A stretch of DNA of 9,729 bases from Desulfobacterales bacterium (GTDB lineage Bacteria; Desulfobacterota; DSM-4660; Desulfatiglandales; B25-G16), in the NCBI GenBank assembly GCA_030672485.1, contig DAOVGH010000063.1, positions 1 through 9,729 of the forward strand. The letters run 5' to 3'. The position numbers were made by a program, and so were the translations under genes. The notes under the pieces are model-generated. The model was not told the origin of the DNA. It searched no databases and saw only the letters and a list, made by a program, of their open reading frames with translations. This document shows positions 1-5,513 of this stretch, piece by piece. Numbering within the stretch: the stretch's first letter is position 1; each line of letters opens with the position of its first letter.

Positions 1-161
1 TTTTTTACGACCATAGGCAAGAGGGTCTCAACCTTTTCATAGGTGGTAAAACGCTTTTCACAATTAAGGCACTCTCTCCTTCTCCTTGTCATCCTGCCAT
101 CCTTACTGAGCCTTGAGTCAATGACCTTATTCTTTATTTCCGCACAAAATGGGCACTTCAT
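1..161 (-). CDS. nrdR: NrdR transcriptional repressor of ribonucleotide reductase genes, N-terminal part (cut by window edge)
   Basis: NrdR is a zinc-ribbon/ATP-cone repressor that shuts off ribonucleotide reductase operons when dATP is high. Only the first 53 codons lie in the window. They give the start MKCPFC, the zinc ribbon cysteines C3, C6, C31 and C34, and the basic stretch RRRREC (residues 27-31) followed by the RFTTYE motif. These are the hallmarks of the NrdR DNA-binding zinc ribbon. The LPMVVK stretch at residues 48-53 is where the ATP-cone would begin. The full protein is usually about 150 residues, so two thirds lie outside the window. The ATG overlaps the comEB stop as ATGA, so translation is probably coupled. 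A GAGGT ribosome-binding site (plus-strand 169-173) sits 8 nt upstream, inside the end of comEB. No target genes are in view. Confidence 0.95.
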   Translation of the reverse strand, partial: MKCPFCAEIKNKVIDSRLSKDGRMTRRRRECLNCEKRFTTYEKVETLLPMVVK

Positions 162-604
162 ATTGTTAACCTCACTGATTCTATATTTGCCTCAGACAAC
201 ATCTCCTCTGCCAGGGAATCCGGATAACCATTTAAAAAAAAGATTTTCTCTACCCCAGCATTAACCAGCATCTTTGAACAAATAATACATGGCATGTGGG
301 TAGAGTAGAGGGTTGTTCCTTTCGTCGTAGCTCCATGATAGGCTGCCTGAATAATTACATTCTGTTCAGCATGAAGACCGCGACAGAGCTCGTGCCTTTC
401 ACCAGGCCTTATACTTAGTCTCTCCCTCAGACACCCGGTATCCTCACAGTGTCTTATACCAACTGGCGCACCATTATATCCTGTAGCCAAGATTCTCCTG
501 TCTTTGACCAATACTGCACCAACCTTCCTTCTCAGGCAGGTTGACCGTGTGGCTACCAGCTTCGCAATGGACATAAAATATTCTGGCCAGGAAGGTCTTG
601 GCAA
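158..604 (-). CDS. comEB: dCMP deaminase (ComEB/cytidine-deoxycytidylate deaminase family)
   Basis: This zinc enzyme deaminates dCMP to dUMP and so feeds dTMP synthesis. In the reading frame numbered from the longest start (TTG at 616) the zinc site is H82-A-E84, with C110 and C113 in the PCIIC motif; E84 is the proton shuttle. The early block STCLRRKVGAV and the TGYNGAP motif (45-51) are typical of dCMP deaminases rather than cytidine deaminases. Two TTG starts are possible. I prefer the one at 604: it gives the family-typical beginning MPRPSWPEYFM and has GGGGGA just upstream, whereas the TTG at 616 has no ribosome-binding site. The result is 148 residues, normal for the family. Its stop overlaps the nrdR start by 4 bp, linking two genes of deoxynucleotide supply. 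The exact start is uncertain; the function is not. Confidence 0.93.
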   Translation of the reverse strand: MPRPSWPEYFMSIAKLVATRSTCLRRKVGAVLVKDRRILATGYNGAPVGIRHCEDTGCLRERLSIRPGERHELCRGLHAEQNVIIQAAYHGATTKGTTLYSTHMPCIICSKMLVNAGVEKIFFLNGYPDSLAEEMLSEANIESVRLTI

Positions 605-671
605 TGAATCCCCCAATCAGGAGTGAAGGGGAAACTGACGGCAAATAGAATCAGCCCTATTCAGGCCCATT

Positions 672-1133
672 TCAGTCCGTCTCCGGCGCATTAGTGATAT
701 TATCAATCTCCTCCAGCCTCCTTTGATGTCTCCCTCCCTCAAAATCGGTAGTTAAAAAAAGATCTACCATCTCTAAGGCCAGACCAAGACCGAGGACCCT
801 GCCACCGAGGACAAGTATATTGGCGTCGTTGTGCTCTCTGCTAAGCCTAACTGTATAAAGATTGTGGCAAAGGGCAGCCCTGACATTTCTTTGCCGGTTA
901 GCAACTATTGACATACCTATCCCTGAACCACACACCAATATCCCCCTGTTAAACCTCTCCTCGGAAATGTTCTTCGCTACCTCATGAGCGATGATCGGGT
1001 AGTCAACCGGGTCATGATTGAATGTGCCAATATCCTTGACAATATGCTCACCCTTTTCGGACAAAAATCTCCTTATCTCCTCTTTTAAGTCAAATCCTCC
1101 ATGATCCGATCCGATGATTACATTCATATCCAT
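672..1133 (-). CDS. rpiB: Ribose-5-phosphate isomerase B
   Basis: RpiB interconverts ribose 5-phosphate and ribulose 5-phosphate in the non-oxidative pentose phosphate pathway and acts in the cytosol. The 153-residue product has the RpiB/LacAB signatures in order: GSDHGGF (8-14), DYP (44-46), CGSGIGMSIVANR (68-80) with catalytic C68, SREHNDAN (98-105) with H101 and N102, and FEGGRHQRRL (131-140), whose arginines bind phosphate. Length matches the family. Two in-frame ATGs, at 1133 and 1127, both lack a clear ribosome-binding site. The first is used here, but the second would give the more usual MNVIIGSDHGG beginning. It follows fabF after a 98-bp gap filled with short repeats. In many Desulfobacterota glyA follows rpiB; here comEB follows directly. 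Confidence 0.95.
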   Translation of the reverse strand: MDMNVIIGSDHGGFDLKEEIRRFLSEKGEHIVKDIGTFNHDPVDYPIIAHEVAKNISEERFNRGILVCGSGIGMSIVANRQRNVRAALCHNLYTVRLSREHNDANILVLGGRVLGLGLALEMVDLFLTTDFEGGRHQRRLEEIDNITNAPETD

Positions 1134-1231
1134 TTAAAAGTTAAAAATGCCTAAAGTTAAAAGTGCCTAAAGTTAGCGATTTTGGACCACCCTTTAGCTT
1201 TTAACTTATAACTTTAGTTCACTTTGTTAAA
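1134..1231. repeat. Short AT-rich repeat cluster (AACTTTA-type units, direct and inverted) between fabF and rpiB
   Basis: Two 16-bp direct repeats lie end to end (1139-1154 AGTTAAAAATGCCTAA, 1155-1170 AGTTAAAAGTGCCTAA), differing at one base, with a third partial copy at 1171-1176. Downstream, 1196-1223 reads as 7-bp units (AGCTTTT, AACTTAT, AACTTTA, GTTCACT). The two halves are inverted relative to each other: CTAAAGTTA (1151-1159 and 1167-1175) is complementary to TAACTTTAG (1209-1217), so a 9-bp stem could form in the mRNA between fabF and rpiB. It has no U-run typical of an intrinsic terminator. Its function is unknown; it may be a mobile or slippage-derived repeat remnant. Confidence 0.7.
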
Positions 1232-2473
1232 TTAGGGTGTATATTCTTTGAAAATCAATGTGCTATTAGTGCCACCAAACCCAAAGGAATTGGATAGCAC
1301 GGTTCTTACCCTTGCCTTTCTGGCCTTGTTTGGCACGTAGTCAAGATCGCATTCAGGATCTGGAAATTCATAGTTGATAGTTGGTGGAATAAGGCCATTT
1401 TTTATCGCTAGGATGGAATATATTGCCTCTACCACGCCTGTGCCACCTAAAAGATGACCTGTCATGGATTTGGTAGAGCTTATGGGGATCTTGAACGCGT
1501 AATCACCAAAAACGGATTTTATCCCCCTTGTCTCTGAGATGTCATTCAATTTTGTACTCGTTCCATGTGCATTTATGTAATCAATATCGGTGGGATCTAA
1601 TCCTGCATCTTTCAATGCTGCACCCATGCAAAGGCTTGCCCCTATTCCTCCAGAGTCAGGGGCTGTGAAATGATAGGCATCTGCTGACATGCCATAGCCA
1701 CTTATTTCAGCATAGATATCTGCACCCCTATCAAGCGCATGATTCAGCTCCTCTAAGATAATGATGCCACCACCCTCTGACATTATAAAGCCATCCCTGT
1801 CTCTGTCAAAGGGCCTTGATGCCTTCCCTGGTTCCTCATTTCTTGTTGAAAGCGACCTCATGGACGTAAACCCTCCTAAGGCCAGTGGGGTCAAAACCGC
1901 TTCTGATCCACCAGCTATCATTACCTGGGCCGCTTCTCGCTGAATTATCTTAAACGACTCACCAATTGCATGAGAACTGGCAGCACATGCTGTTTCTATT
2001 GAGGAATTTGGACCTCTGGCCCCGAACTCGATAGATATCTGACCTGAGGACATATTGGCAATGATACTAGGAATAAAAAAGGGGCTTATCCTTCTTGGCC
2101 CCTTTTCCAAAAGAACCTTATGGTAAAATTCAATCGTGCCCAATCCACCCATACCAGAACCTGTTACACACCCTACCCGATGATTGTTTTCGGCGGTTAT
2201 CTTGAGCCTTGAATCTTCAACAGCCATCCGGGCTGAGGCTACGGCATAGTGAATGAAGACATCGAGGTGCTTAGCAACCTTTGGGGCAAGAAAATCCTCT
2301 GACCTGAAATCCTTGACTTCACCTCCGATCTGGCACGGAAATGAGGAGGCATCAAATTTGGTAATGTGCCCTATACCGGATTTGCCTTTTGAGACAGCCT
2401 CCCAATTTTCCTCCACCCCGATGCCAAGGGGCGTGACCATGCCTAACCCGGTAACGACAACTCTCCTCGTCAT
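1232..2473 (-). CDS. fabF: 3-oxoacyl-[acyl-carrier-protein] synthase II (KAS II)
   Basis: FabF condenses malonyl-ACP with acyl-ACP in fatty-acid chain elongation. With the ATG at 2473 the protein has 413 residues. The thiolase-fold active site then falls at C163 (in ETACAASS), H303 (in NAHGTST), K335 and H340 (in STKSMTGHLLGG), the same numbers as E. coli FabF; the gatekeeper loop NSFGFGGTN is at 395-403. An upstream in-frame ATG at 2494 is rejected because the GAGGAG ribosome-binding site (plus-strand 2483-2488) lies 9 nt before the 2473 start and inside the longer form. It follows acpP by 33 bp, the common acpP-fabF pairing. The cysteine nucleophile and both histidines point to an elongating KAS I/II enzyme, not FabH, which has a Cys-His-Asn site. 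No residue is missing. Confidence 0.97.
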   Translation of the reverse strand: MTRRVVVTGLGMVTPLGIGVEENWEAVSKGKSGIGHITKFDASSFPCQIGGEVKDFRSEDFLAPKVAKHLDVFIHYAVASARMAVEDSRLKITAENNHRVGCVTGSGMGGLGTIEFYHKVLLEKGPRRISPFFIPSIIANMSSGQISIEFGARGPNSSIETACAASSHAIGESFKIIQREAAQVMIAGGSEAVLTPLALGGFTSMRSLSTRNEEPGKASRPFDRDRDGFIMSEGGGIIILEELNHALDRGADIYAEISGYGMSADAYHFTAPDSGGIGASLCMGAALKDAGLDPTDIDYINAHGTSTKLNDISETRGIKSVFGDYAFKIPISSTKSMTGHLLGGTGVVEAIYSILAIKNGLIPPTINYEFPDPECDLDYVPNKARKARVRTVLSNSFGFGGTNSTLIFKEYTP

Positions 2474-2482
2474 CTTAGTATT

Positions 2483-2488
2483 CTCCTC
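2483..2488 (-). promoter_or_regulatory. Ribosome-binding site that fixes the fabF start
   Basis: On the minus strand this reads GAGGAG, 9 nt before the ATG at 2473. It decides against the in-frame ATG at 2494, which has no purine-rich sequence before it. Confidence 0.7.
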
Positions 2489-2506
2489 AATCATCCAAAC
2501 GCGAGC

Positions 2507-2740
2507 TTATCCCTGATCCTTTTTAATATATTCGGTAACGTCCTGAACGGTAACAATTTTTTCAGCCTCCTCGTCTGAGATAGAGATATCAAATTCCTCT
2601 TCCATGGCCATGATCAATTCTACCTGATCGAGGGAGTCTGCACCCAAATCATCCACGAATGATGCCCCAGGAACCACGTCTTTCTCATTAACTTCCAGCT
2701 GCTCACAAATAATCTTTTTTATTTTCTCCTCAACCGACAT
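2507..2740 (-). CDS. acpP: Acyl carrier protein
   Basis: This small acidic four-helix protein carries growing acyl chains on a phosphopantetheine arm. The 77-residue sequence contains the attachment motif GADSLDQVEL with the modified serine at S36, followed by the recognition helix VELIMAMEEEFDI. Length and charge pattern match standard AcpP. A GGAGG ribosome-binding site (plus-strand 2750-2754) lies 9 nt upstream of the ATG, the best in the cluster and fitting a highly expressed protein. It sits between fabG and fabF, both of which act on its acyl thioesters, and all three are probably co-transcribed. The 36-bp gap to fabG holds little besides the ribosome-binding site. Confidence 0.98.
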   Translation of the reverse strand: MSVEEKIKKIICEQLEVNEKDVVPGASFVDDLGADSLDQVELIMAMEEEFDISISDEEAEKIVTVQDVTEYIKKDQG

Positions 2741-2776
2741 TCCCTTTTACCTCCATAAATTGTTTTTTAAATAACC

Positions 2777-3523
2777 TTACATATAAAGACCACCATTTAC
2801 ATGAATAACCTGTCCTGTAATATAGTTTGTAGTAACGGAAGCCAACCAATAAACCACCTCGGCCACCTCATCAGGTTCGCCAATCCTACCCATGGGAATC
2901 TGGGCCAAAAAGGTTTCCCTCGCCTTATCAGGAAGTTTTTCTGTCATCTCCGTATTAATAAAACCAGGTGCTACAGCATTAACAGTAATACCTCTGGTAG
3001 CCAATTCCCTCGCAACACTCTTGGTGAAGCCAATTATGCCGGCCTTGGAGGCCGCATAGTTGGACTGCCCAATATTTCCGATCTGTCCAATGACAGATGA
3101 GATATTTATAATCCTTCCACTTCTCTCCTTTACCATCGACTTAACTACTGCCTTAGTACAATTAAACACGCCCTTAAGATTAACCAAAAGGGCCTGATCC
3201 CATTGATCTTCAGACATCCTCATCAGAAATGCGTCCCTTGTTATCCCGGCATTATTGACCAGCACATCCACCCTTTGAAACTCCCCTACTACTTCTTGGA
3301 AAAACGCCTCTACCGCCCCAAAGGAAGAAATATCGAGCTTCCTTGCCCTTGCCTCCACATCCATCTTATCAACAAGCCCCAATGTCTCATTTGCCTTAAG
3401 GTCATCGGGGTCATAGTGGACAAATATAATCCTTGCGCCCTCTCTGGCAAACCTGAGACAAACTGCCCGGCCAATTCCCCTGGAACCCCCAGTTATGACC
3501 ACTGTTCTTTTTGATTCAGACAA
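2777..3523 (-). CDS. fabG: 3-oxoacyl-[acyl-carrier-protein] reductase
   Basis: FabG is the NADPH-dependent ketoreductase of fatty-acid elongation, a short-chain dehydrogenase/reductase. Starting at TTG 3523 the protein has 248 residues, the normal size. It shows the cofactor motif TGGSRGIG (11-18), NNAG (90-93), N115, and the catalytic S143, Y156 and K160 (YAASK), each spaced exactly as in E. coli FabG. The C-terminus GQVIHVNGGLYM is typical. The frame stays open to a TTG at 3553 that overlaps the plsX stop, but the extra ten residues (rich in Arg/Lys, with a Cys) are unlike the family. A GGGCG stretch just before TTG 3523 is an acceptable ribosome-binding site. No fabD or fabH lies between plsX and this gene. 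Confidence 0.96.
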   Translation of the reverse strand: MSESKRTVVITGGSRGIGRAVCLRFAREGARIIFVHYDPDDLKANETLGLVDKMDVEARARKLDISSFGAVEAFFQEVVGEFQRVDVLVNNAGITRDAFLMRMSEDQWDQALLVNLKGVFNCTKAVVKSMVKERSGRIINISSVIGQIGNIGQSNYAASKAGIIGFTKSVARELATRGITVNAVAPGFINTEMTEKLPDKARETFLAQIPMGRIGEPDEVAEVVYWLASVTTNYITGQVIHVNGGLYM

Positions 3524-3549
3524 TTTTCGCCCTTTTTGCCTACATGGCC

Positions 3550-4563
3550 TCAATCCCCTTGGAGGCCCTTGGATTGAAATTTAGCCAGCCCTTGTTCCAG
3601 CCGATCTTGAACATGATTGTTGACGAAGTCTGCAGCCCTTCTAATCGCATTCTTTATAGCCTTAGGAGAAGAATTGCCGTGACATATAATCCCAATACCC
3701 TTAACCCCTAAAAGAAGGGCTCCGCCATACTCTGCATAATCAAGCTTCCTTTTGAAGTTTTCAAATGCCCTTTTCCCAAGCCAAAACCCAAGCCTAGAAA
3801 TTAAGCTGTGGGACATCTCTCTTTCAAACATGATACCCATGGTCTCAGCCATTCCTTCACTCAATTTAACTGCTACATTACCGACAAATCCATCGCTAAC
3901 GATTACCTGTACATCTCCCGAAAAGATATCCCTTCCCTCAACATTCCCAACGAAATTAAGTGGGCCCTGCTTAAACAAATCGTGGGCTATCCTAACCTGT
4001 TCATTGCCCTTATCCCCCTCTTCGCCAATATTCAATATGCCGACCTTTGGATTGTCGATATTAAGGAATGACTGGGTAAAGACATCGCCCATAATCCCAA
4101 ATTCAAAGAGTTGCCTGGGCGTAGTCTCAACATTGGCCCCAACATCAATCAGGACGACTTTTCCCTTTGCACCAGGAAAAATCCCAGCCAAGGCCGGCCT
4201 TTCCACGCCCTTTATCTTTCCAAGAATGAGGACAGCAGCCCCTATGGTTGCCCCACTATTGCCAGCGCTGACAACTGCCTCAGCCTTGCCTCTTTTAACG
4301 AGATCGAAGGCCACCACGATAGAGGCATCCCTCTTCTGTCGCAAAACCTTTAAGGGTGATTCATCCATAGCCACCATCTGAGAGCAATGATGAATCTGGA
4401 TGCCGTTACCGGTTTTTTCCCATTTCCTGAGCTGCTCACCAAGGAGGTCTTGATCTCCTACTAATGTGATGTTCACCCCCCATTCAGACTGTGCCCATAG
4501 GGCACCTTGAACGGTGACTCCGGGGGCATGGTCTCCTCCCATTGCATCCACAGCTATGTTCAA
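3550..4563 (-). CDS. plsX: Phosphate acyltransferase PlsX (acyl-ACP:phosphate acyltransferase)
   Basis: PlsX converts acyl-ACP and phosphate to acyl phosphate, the donor used by PlsY in the first acylation of glycerol 3-phosphate, at the inner face of the membrane. The 337-residue product has the expected blocks: VDAMGGDHAPG (5-15), SAGNSGA (99-105), RPALAGIFP (122-130), LIDVGAN (138-144), GILNIGEE (175-182), NVEGRDI (207-213), VSDGFVGNV (222-230) and YAEYGGALLLGVKG (276-289). The start is a TTG at 4563, one base after the rpmF stop, with GAGGG upstream inside the end of rpmF. The near-zero spacing to rpmF implies coupling of ribosome and lipid synthesis genes, a common bacterial arrangement. 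The only unusual feature is HGNSSP where HGSSN is more usual. Confidence 0.96.
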   Translation of the reverse strand: MNIAVDAMGGDHAPGVTVQGALWAQSEWGVNITLVGDQDLLGEQLRKWEKTGNGIQIHHCSQMVAMDESPLKVLRQKRDASIVVAFDLVKRGKAEAVVSAGNSGATIGAAVLILGKIKGVERPALAGIFPGAKGKVVLIDVGANVETTPRQLFEFGIMGDVFTQSFLNIDNPKVGILNIGEEGDKGNEQVRIAHDLFKQGPLNFVGNVEGRDIFSGDVQVIVSDGFVGNVAVKLSEGMAETMGIMFEREMSHSLISRLGFWLGKRAFENFKRKLDYAEYGGALLLGVKGIGIICHGNSSPKAIKNAIRRAADFVNNHVQDRLEQGLAKFQSKGLQGD

Positions 4564-4564
4564 A

Positions 4565-4747
4565 TTAACCCTCTTCTTTTTTGGTTATTGCTTTACCCTT
4601 GTAGGTTCCGCAATTCATGCATACATGATGGGGAAGGACGGGTTCGTGACATTGAGGACAAAATGAGATGTTGGGCATTTTCAGGTGATGATGGGATCTC
4701 CTCATGTCCCTCTTTGATCTTGATTTTTTCCTCTTAGGTACAGGCAT
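4565..4747 (-). CDS. rpmF: Large ribosomal subunit protein bL32
   Basis: This is a 60-residue basic protein of the 50S subunit. It begins with the family-typical MPVPKRKKSRSKRDMRRSHH and carries a zinc-binding cysteine quartet C30-x2-C33 and C43-x2-C46, so it is the zinc-containing (C+) form. A GAGG ribosome-binding site (plus-strand 4758-4761) lies 10 nt before the ATG. The DUF177 gene lies upstream, as in E. coli yceD-rpmF, and plsX begins one base after its stop. The 82-bp gap upstream is mostly occupied by a heptad repeat. Confidence 0.98.
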   Translation of the reverse strand: MPVPKRKKSRSKRDMRRSHHHLKMPNISFCPQCHEPVLPHHVCMNCGTYKGKAITKKEEG

Positions 4748-4764
4748 AATATTATTTCCTCAGT

Positions 4765-4841
4765 CTTGTCATTGGTCATTTGTCATTGGTCATTATTCAC
4801 AATTCCTCCCAACGGACAACTGACAACTATCAACGGACATT
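4765..4841. repeat. Eleven in-phase degenerate 7-bp repeats spanning the DUF177-rpmF junction
   Basis: The stretch divides exactly into eleven heptads: CTTGTCA, TTGGTCA, TTTGTCA, TTGGTCA, TTATTCA, CAATTCC, TCCCAAC, GGACAAC, TGACAAC, TATCAAC, GGACATT. The first four share a KTCA ending, and the seventh to tenth share a CAAC ending. The right group, read on the other strand, gives GTTGATA, GTTGTCA, GTTGTCC, which resemble the left group. The whole is therefore also a loose inverted repeat that could fold in RNA. The last heptads lie inside the 3' end of the DUF177 gene (stop codon 4830-4832). It resembles in style the heptanucleotide STRR repeats of cyanobacteria, but I cannot assign it to a named family. 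Confidence 0.75.
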
Positions 4842-5333
4842 AGCAGGTGTTTTATATCTTGATGAACATGAACACCTTGTCATATTCAAATTACACCCAC
4901 AGATAGGGCAAAGTCCTTTGCACTCCGTTGTGCAAAGAGTCTTCATGGGCACATTCAGAATAATTTGTTCTTTTATTATCCGTTCAGGGTCTAAAAAGTC
5001 GCCATCGATGAAATCGACATTAAGATCATCCTCTGATAATTCAACCTCGAATTCTCCTCTAAATGGAGACATTGACAAATATATCCTGAAATCCGTTGAT
5101 AAATCCCAGCTATAAGGTTCAAGGCATCTGTCACATCTCAAAAGCAGCCTGGTAGATAAAAAACCCTCAAGTACAATCTTTTTGCCAGCCGGATATATCT
5201 TAATCCCGGCAGAGAAAGGGCTTTCAATCCCCATGATCCGGTCCTCATCAGAATCCGGTTTCCACCAATCTGGTGTGAGCCTGAGGTTGAGGCTTTTGCC
5301 CTCTGGAGGGATACTTGTCAAATCGATCTTCAT
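4830..5333 (-). CDS. yceD: DUF177 (YceD-like) protein, probably linked to ribosome assembly; C-terminal tail replaced
   Basis: DUF177 proteins are encoded next to rpmF in most bacteria and are tied to 23S rRNA maturation in some; the biochemical role is not settled. The 167-residue product has the family layout: an N-terminal beta-rich half, the CDRC motif (C67, C70) followed by LEPY, an acidic segment (ELSEDDLNVDFIDGDFLD, 98-115), and the second cysteine cluster C134, C138, C142, C145, C147 and C154-x-C156, ending in a likely zinc site. Many homologues then finish with a tail like DPRLxxLKxL; here the protein ends SSRYKTPANVR and the stop falls inside a heptad repeat. The ATG at 5333 has only a weak ribosome-binding site. 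It is the first gene of the minus-strand cluster. Confidence 0.88.
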   Translation of the reverse strand: MKIDLTSIPPEGKSLNLRLTPDWWKPDSDEDRIMGIESPFSAGIKIYPAGKKIVLEGFLSTRLLLRCDRCLEPYSWDLSTDFRIYLSMSPFRGEFEVELSEDDLNVDFIDGDFLDPERIIKEQIILNVPMKTLCTTECKGLCPICGCNLNMTRCSCSSRYKTPANVR

Positions 5334-5405
5334 TTAAGTCTTTAAGCCTTAAACCAAAATGAATAATCAAGTATCACGGGTTCCGCCGGATAATTAAGAA
5401 TTGCT

Positions 5406-5432
5406 TTTATATCCAGCACCTCTTTTTGTCAA
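5406..5432 (-). promoter_or_regulatory. Candidate sigma70-type promoter for the DUF177-rpmF-plsX-fab cluster
   Basis: On the minus strand a perfect -35 box TTGACA (5432-5427) is followed after 15 bp by TATAAA (5411-5406). The spacer is shorter than ideal, but both boxes are strong for the position, leaving a leader of about 65-70 nt before the DUF177 start. The palindrome AAGAAAATTTCTT (5431-5443) touches the -35 box and could be an operator. This is inference from sequence match only. Confidence 0.5.
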
Positions 5433-5455
5433 GAAAATTTCTTCCCTTACTCCAC

Positions 5456-5484
5456 TTGAATTGCTCGATAGAAAGTATTAAGAT
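5456..5484 (+). promoter_or_regulatory. Candidate cinA promoter with an overlapping inverted repeat
   Basis: TTGAAT (5456-5461) and TAAGAT (5479-5484) are separated by 17 bp, each matching the sigma70 consensus at four of six positions. The predicted transcript would start near 5491, about 23 nt before the cinA ATG. Perfect 7-bp inverted arms GCTCGAT (5463-5469) and ATCGAGC (5483-5489) flank and enter the -10 box, as expected for a repressor site. Confidence 0.35.
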
Positions 5485-5513
5485 CGAGCGCAAATGGATT
5501 ATGGAATACGCGC

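Larger units (their letters stand above)
5334..5513. other. Divergent control region between the DUF177 gene and cinA
   Basis: This 180-bp AT-rich stretch separates the minus-strand cluster from cinA. It holds one candidate promoter in each direction (given separately). It also has several short perfect palindromes: TTTAAGCCTTAAA (5341-5353) in the leader of the DUF177 gene, TCCGCCGGA (5382-5390), AAGAAAATTTCTT (5431-5443) at the -35 box of the minus promoter, and GCTCGAT/ATCGAGC arms (5463-5469 and 5483-5489) across the cinA promoter. No ORF or RNA gene is recognised in it. Confidence 0.6.

Noticed and set aside
43..264. A 73-codon plus-strand frame opposite nrdR and comEB
   Set aside because: It covers the coupled nrdR-comEB junction on the other strand; the hydrophobic product is a shadow.
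1151..1217. Intrinsic terminator between fabF and rpiB
   Set aside because: The stem is AT-rich with a long loop and no U-run follows it on the coding strand.
3752..4381. A 209-codon open frame antisense to plsX
   Set aside because: It lies wholly opposite a clear plsX, its product is low in complexity (rich in Pro, Ser, Thr, Leu) and resembles no family, as expected for a reverse-frame shadow.
4765..4841. CRISPR array
   Set aside because: The unit is only 7 bp and there are no spacers.
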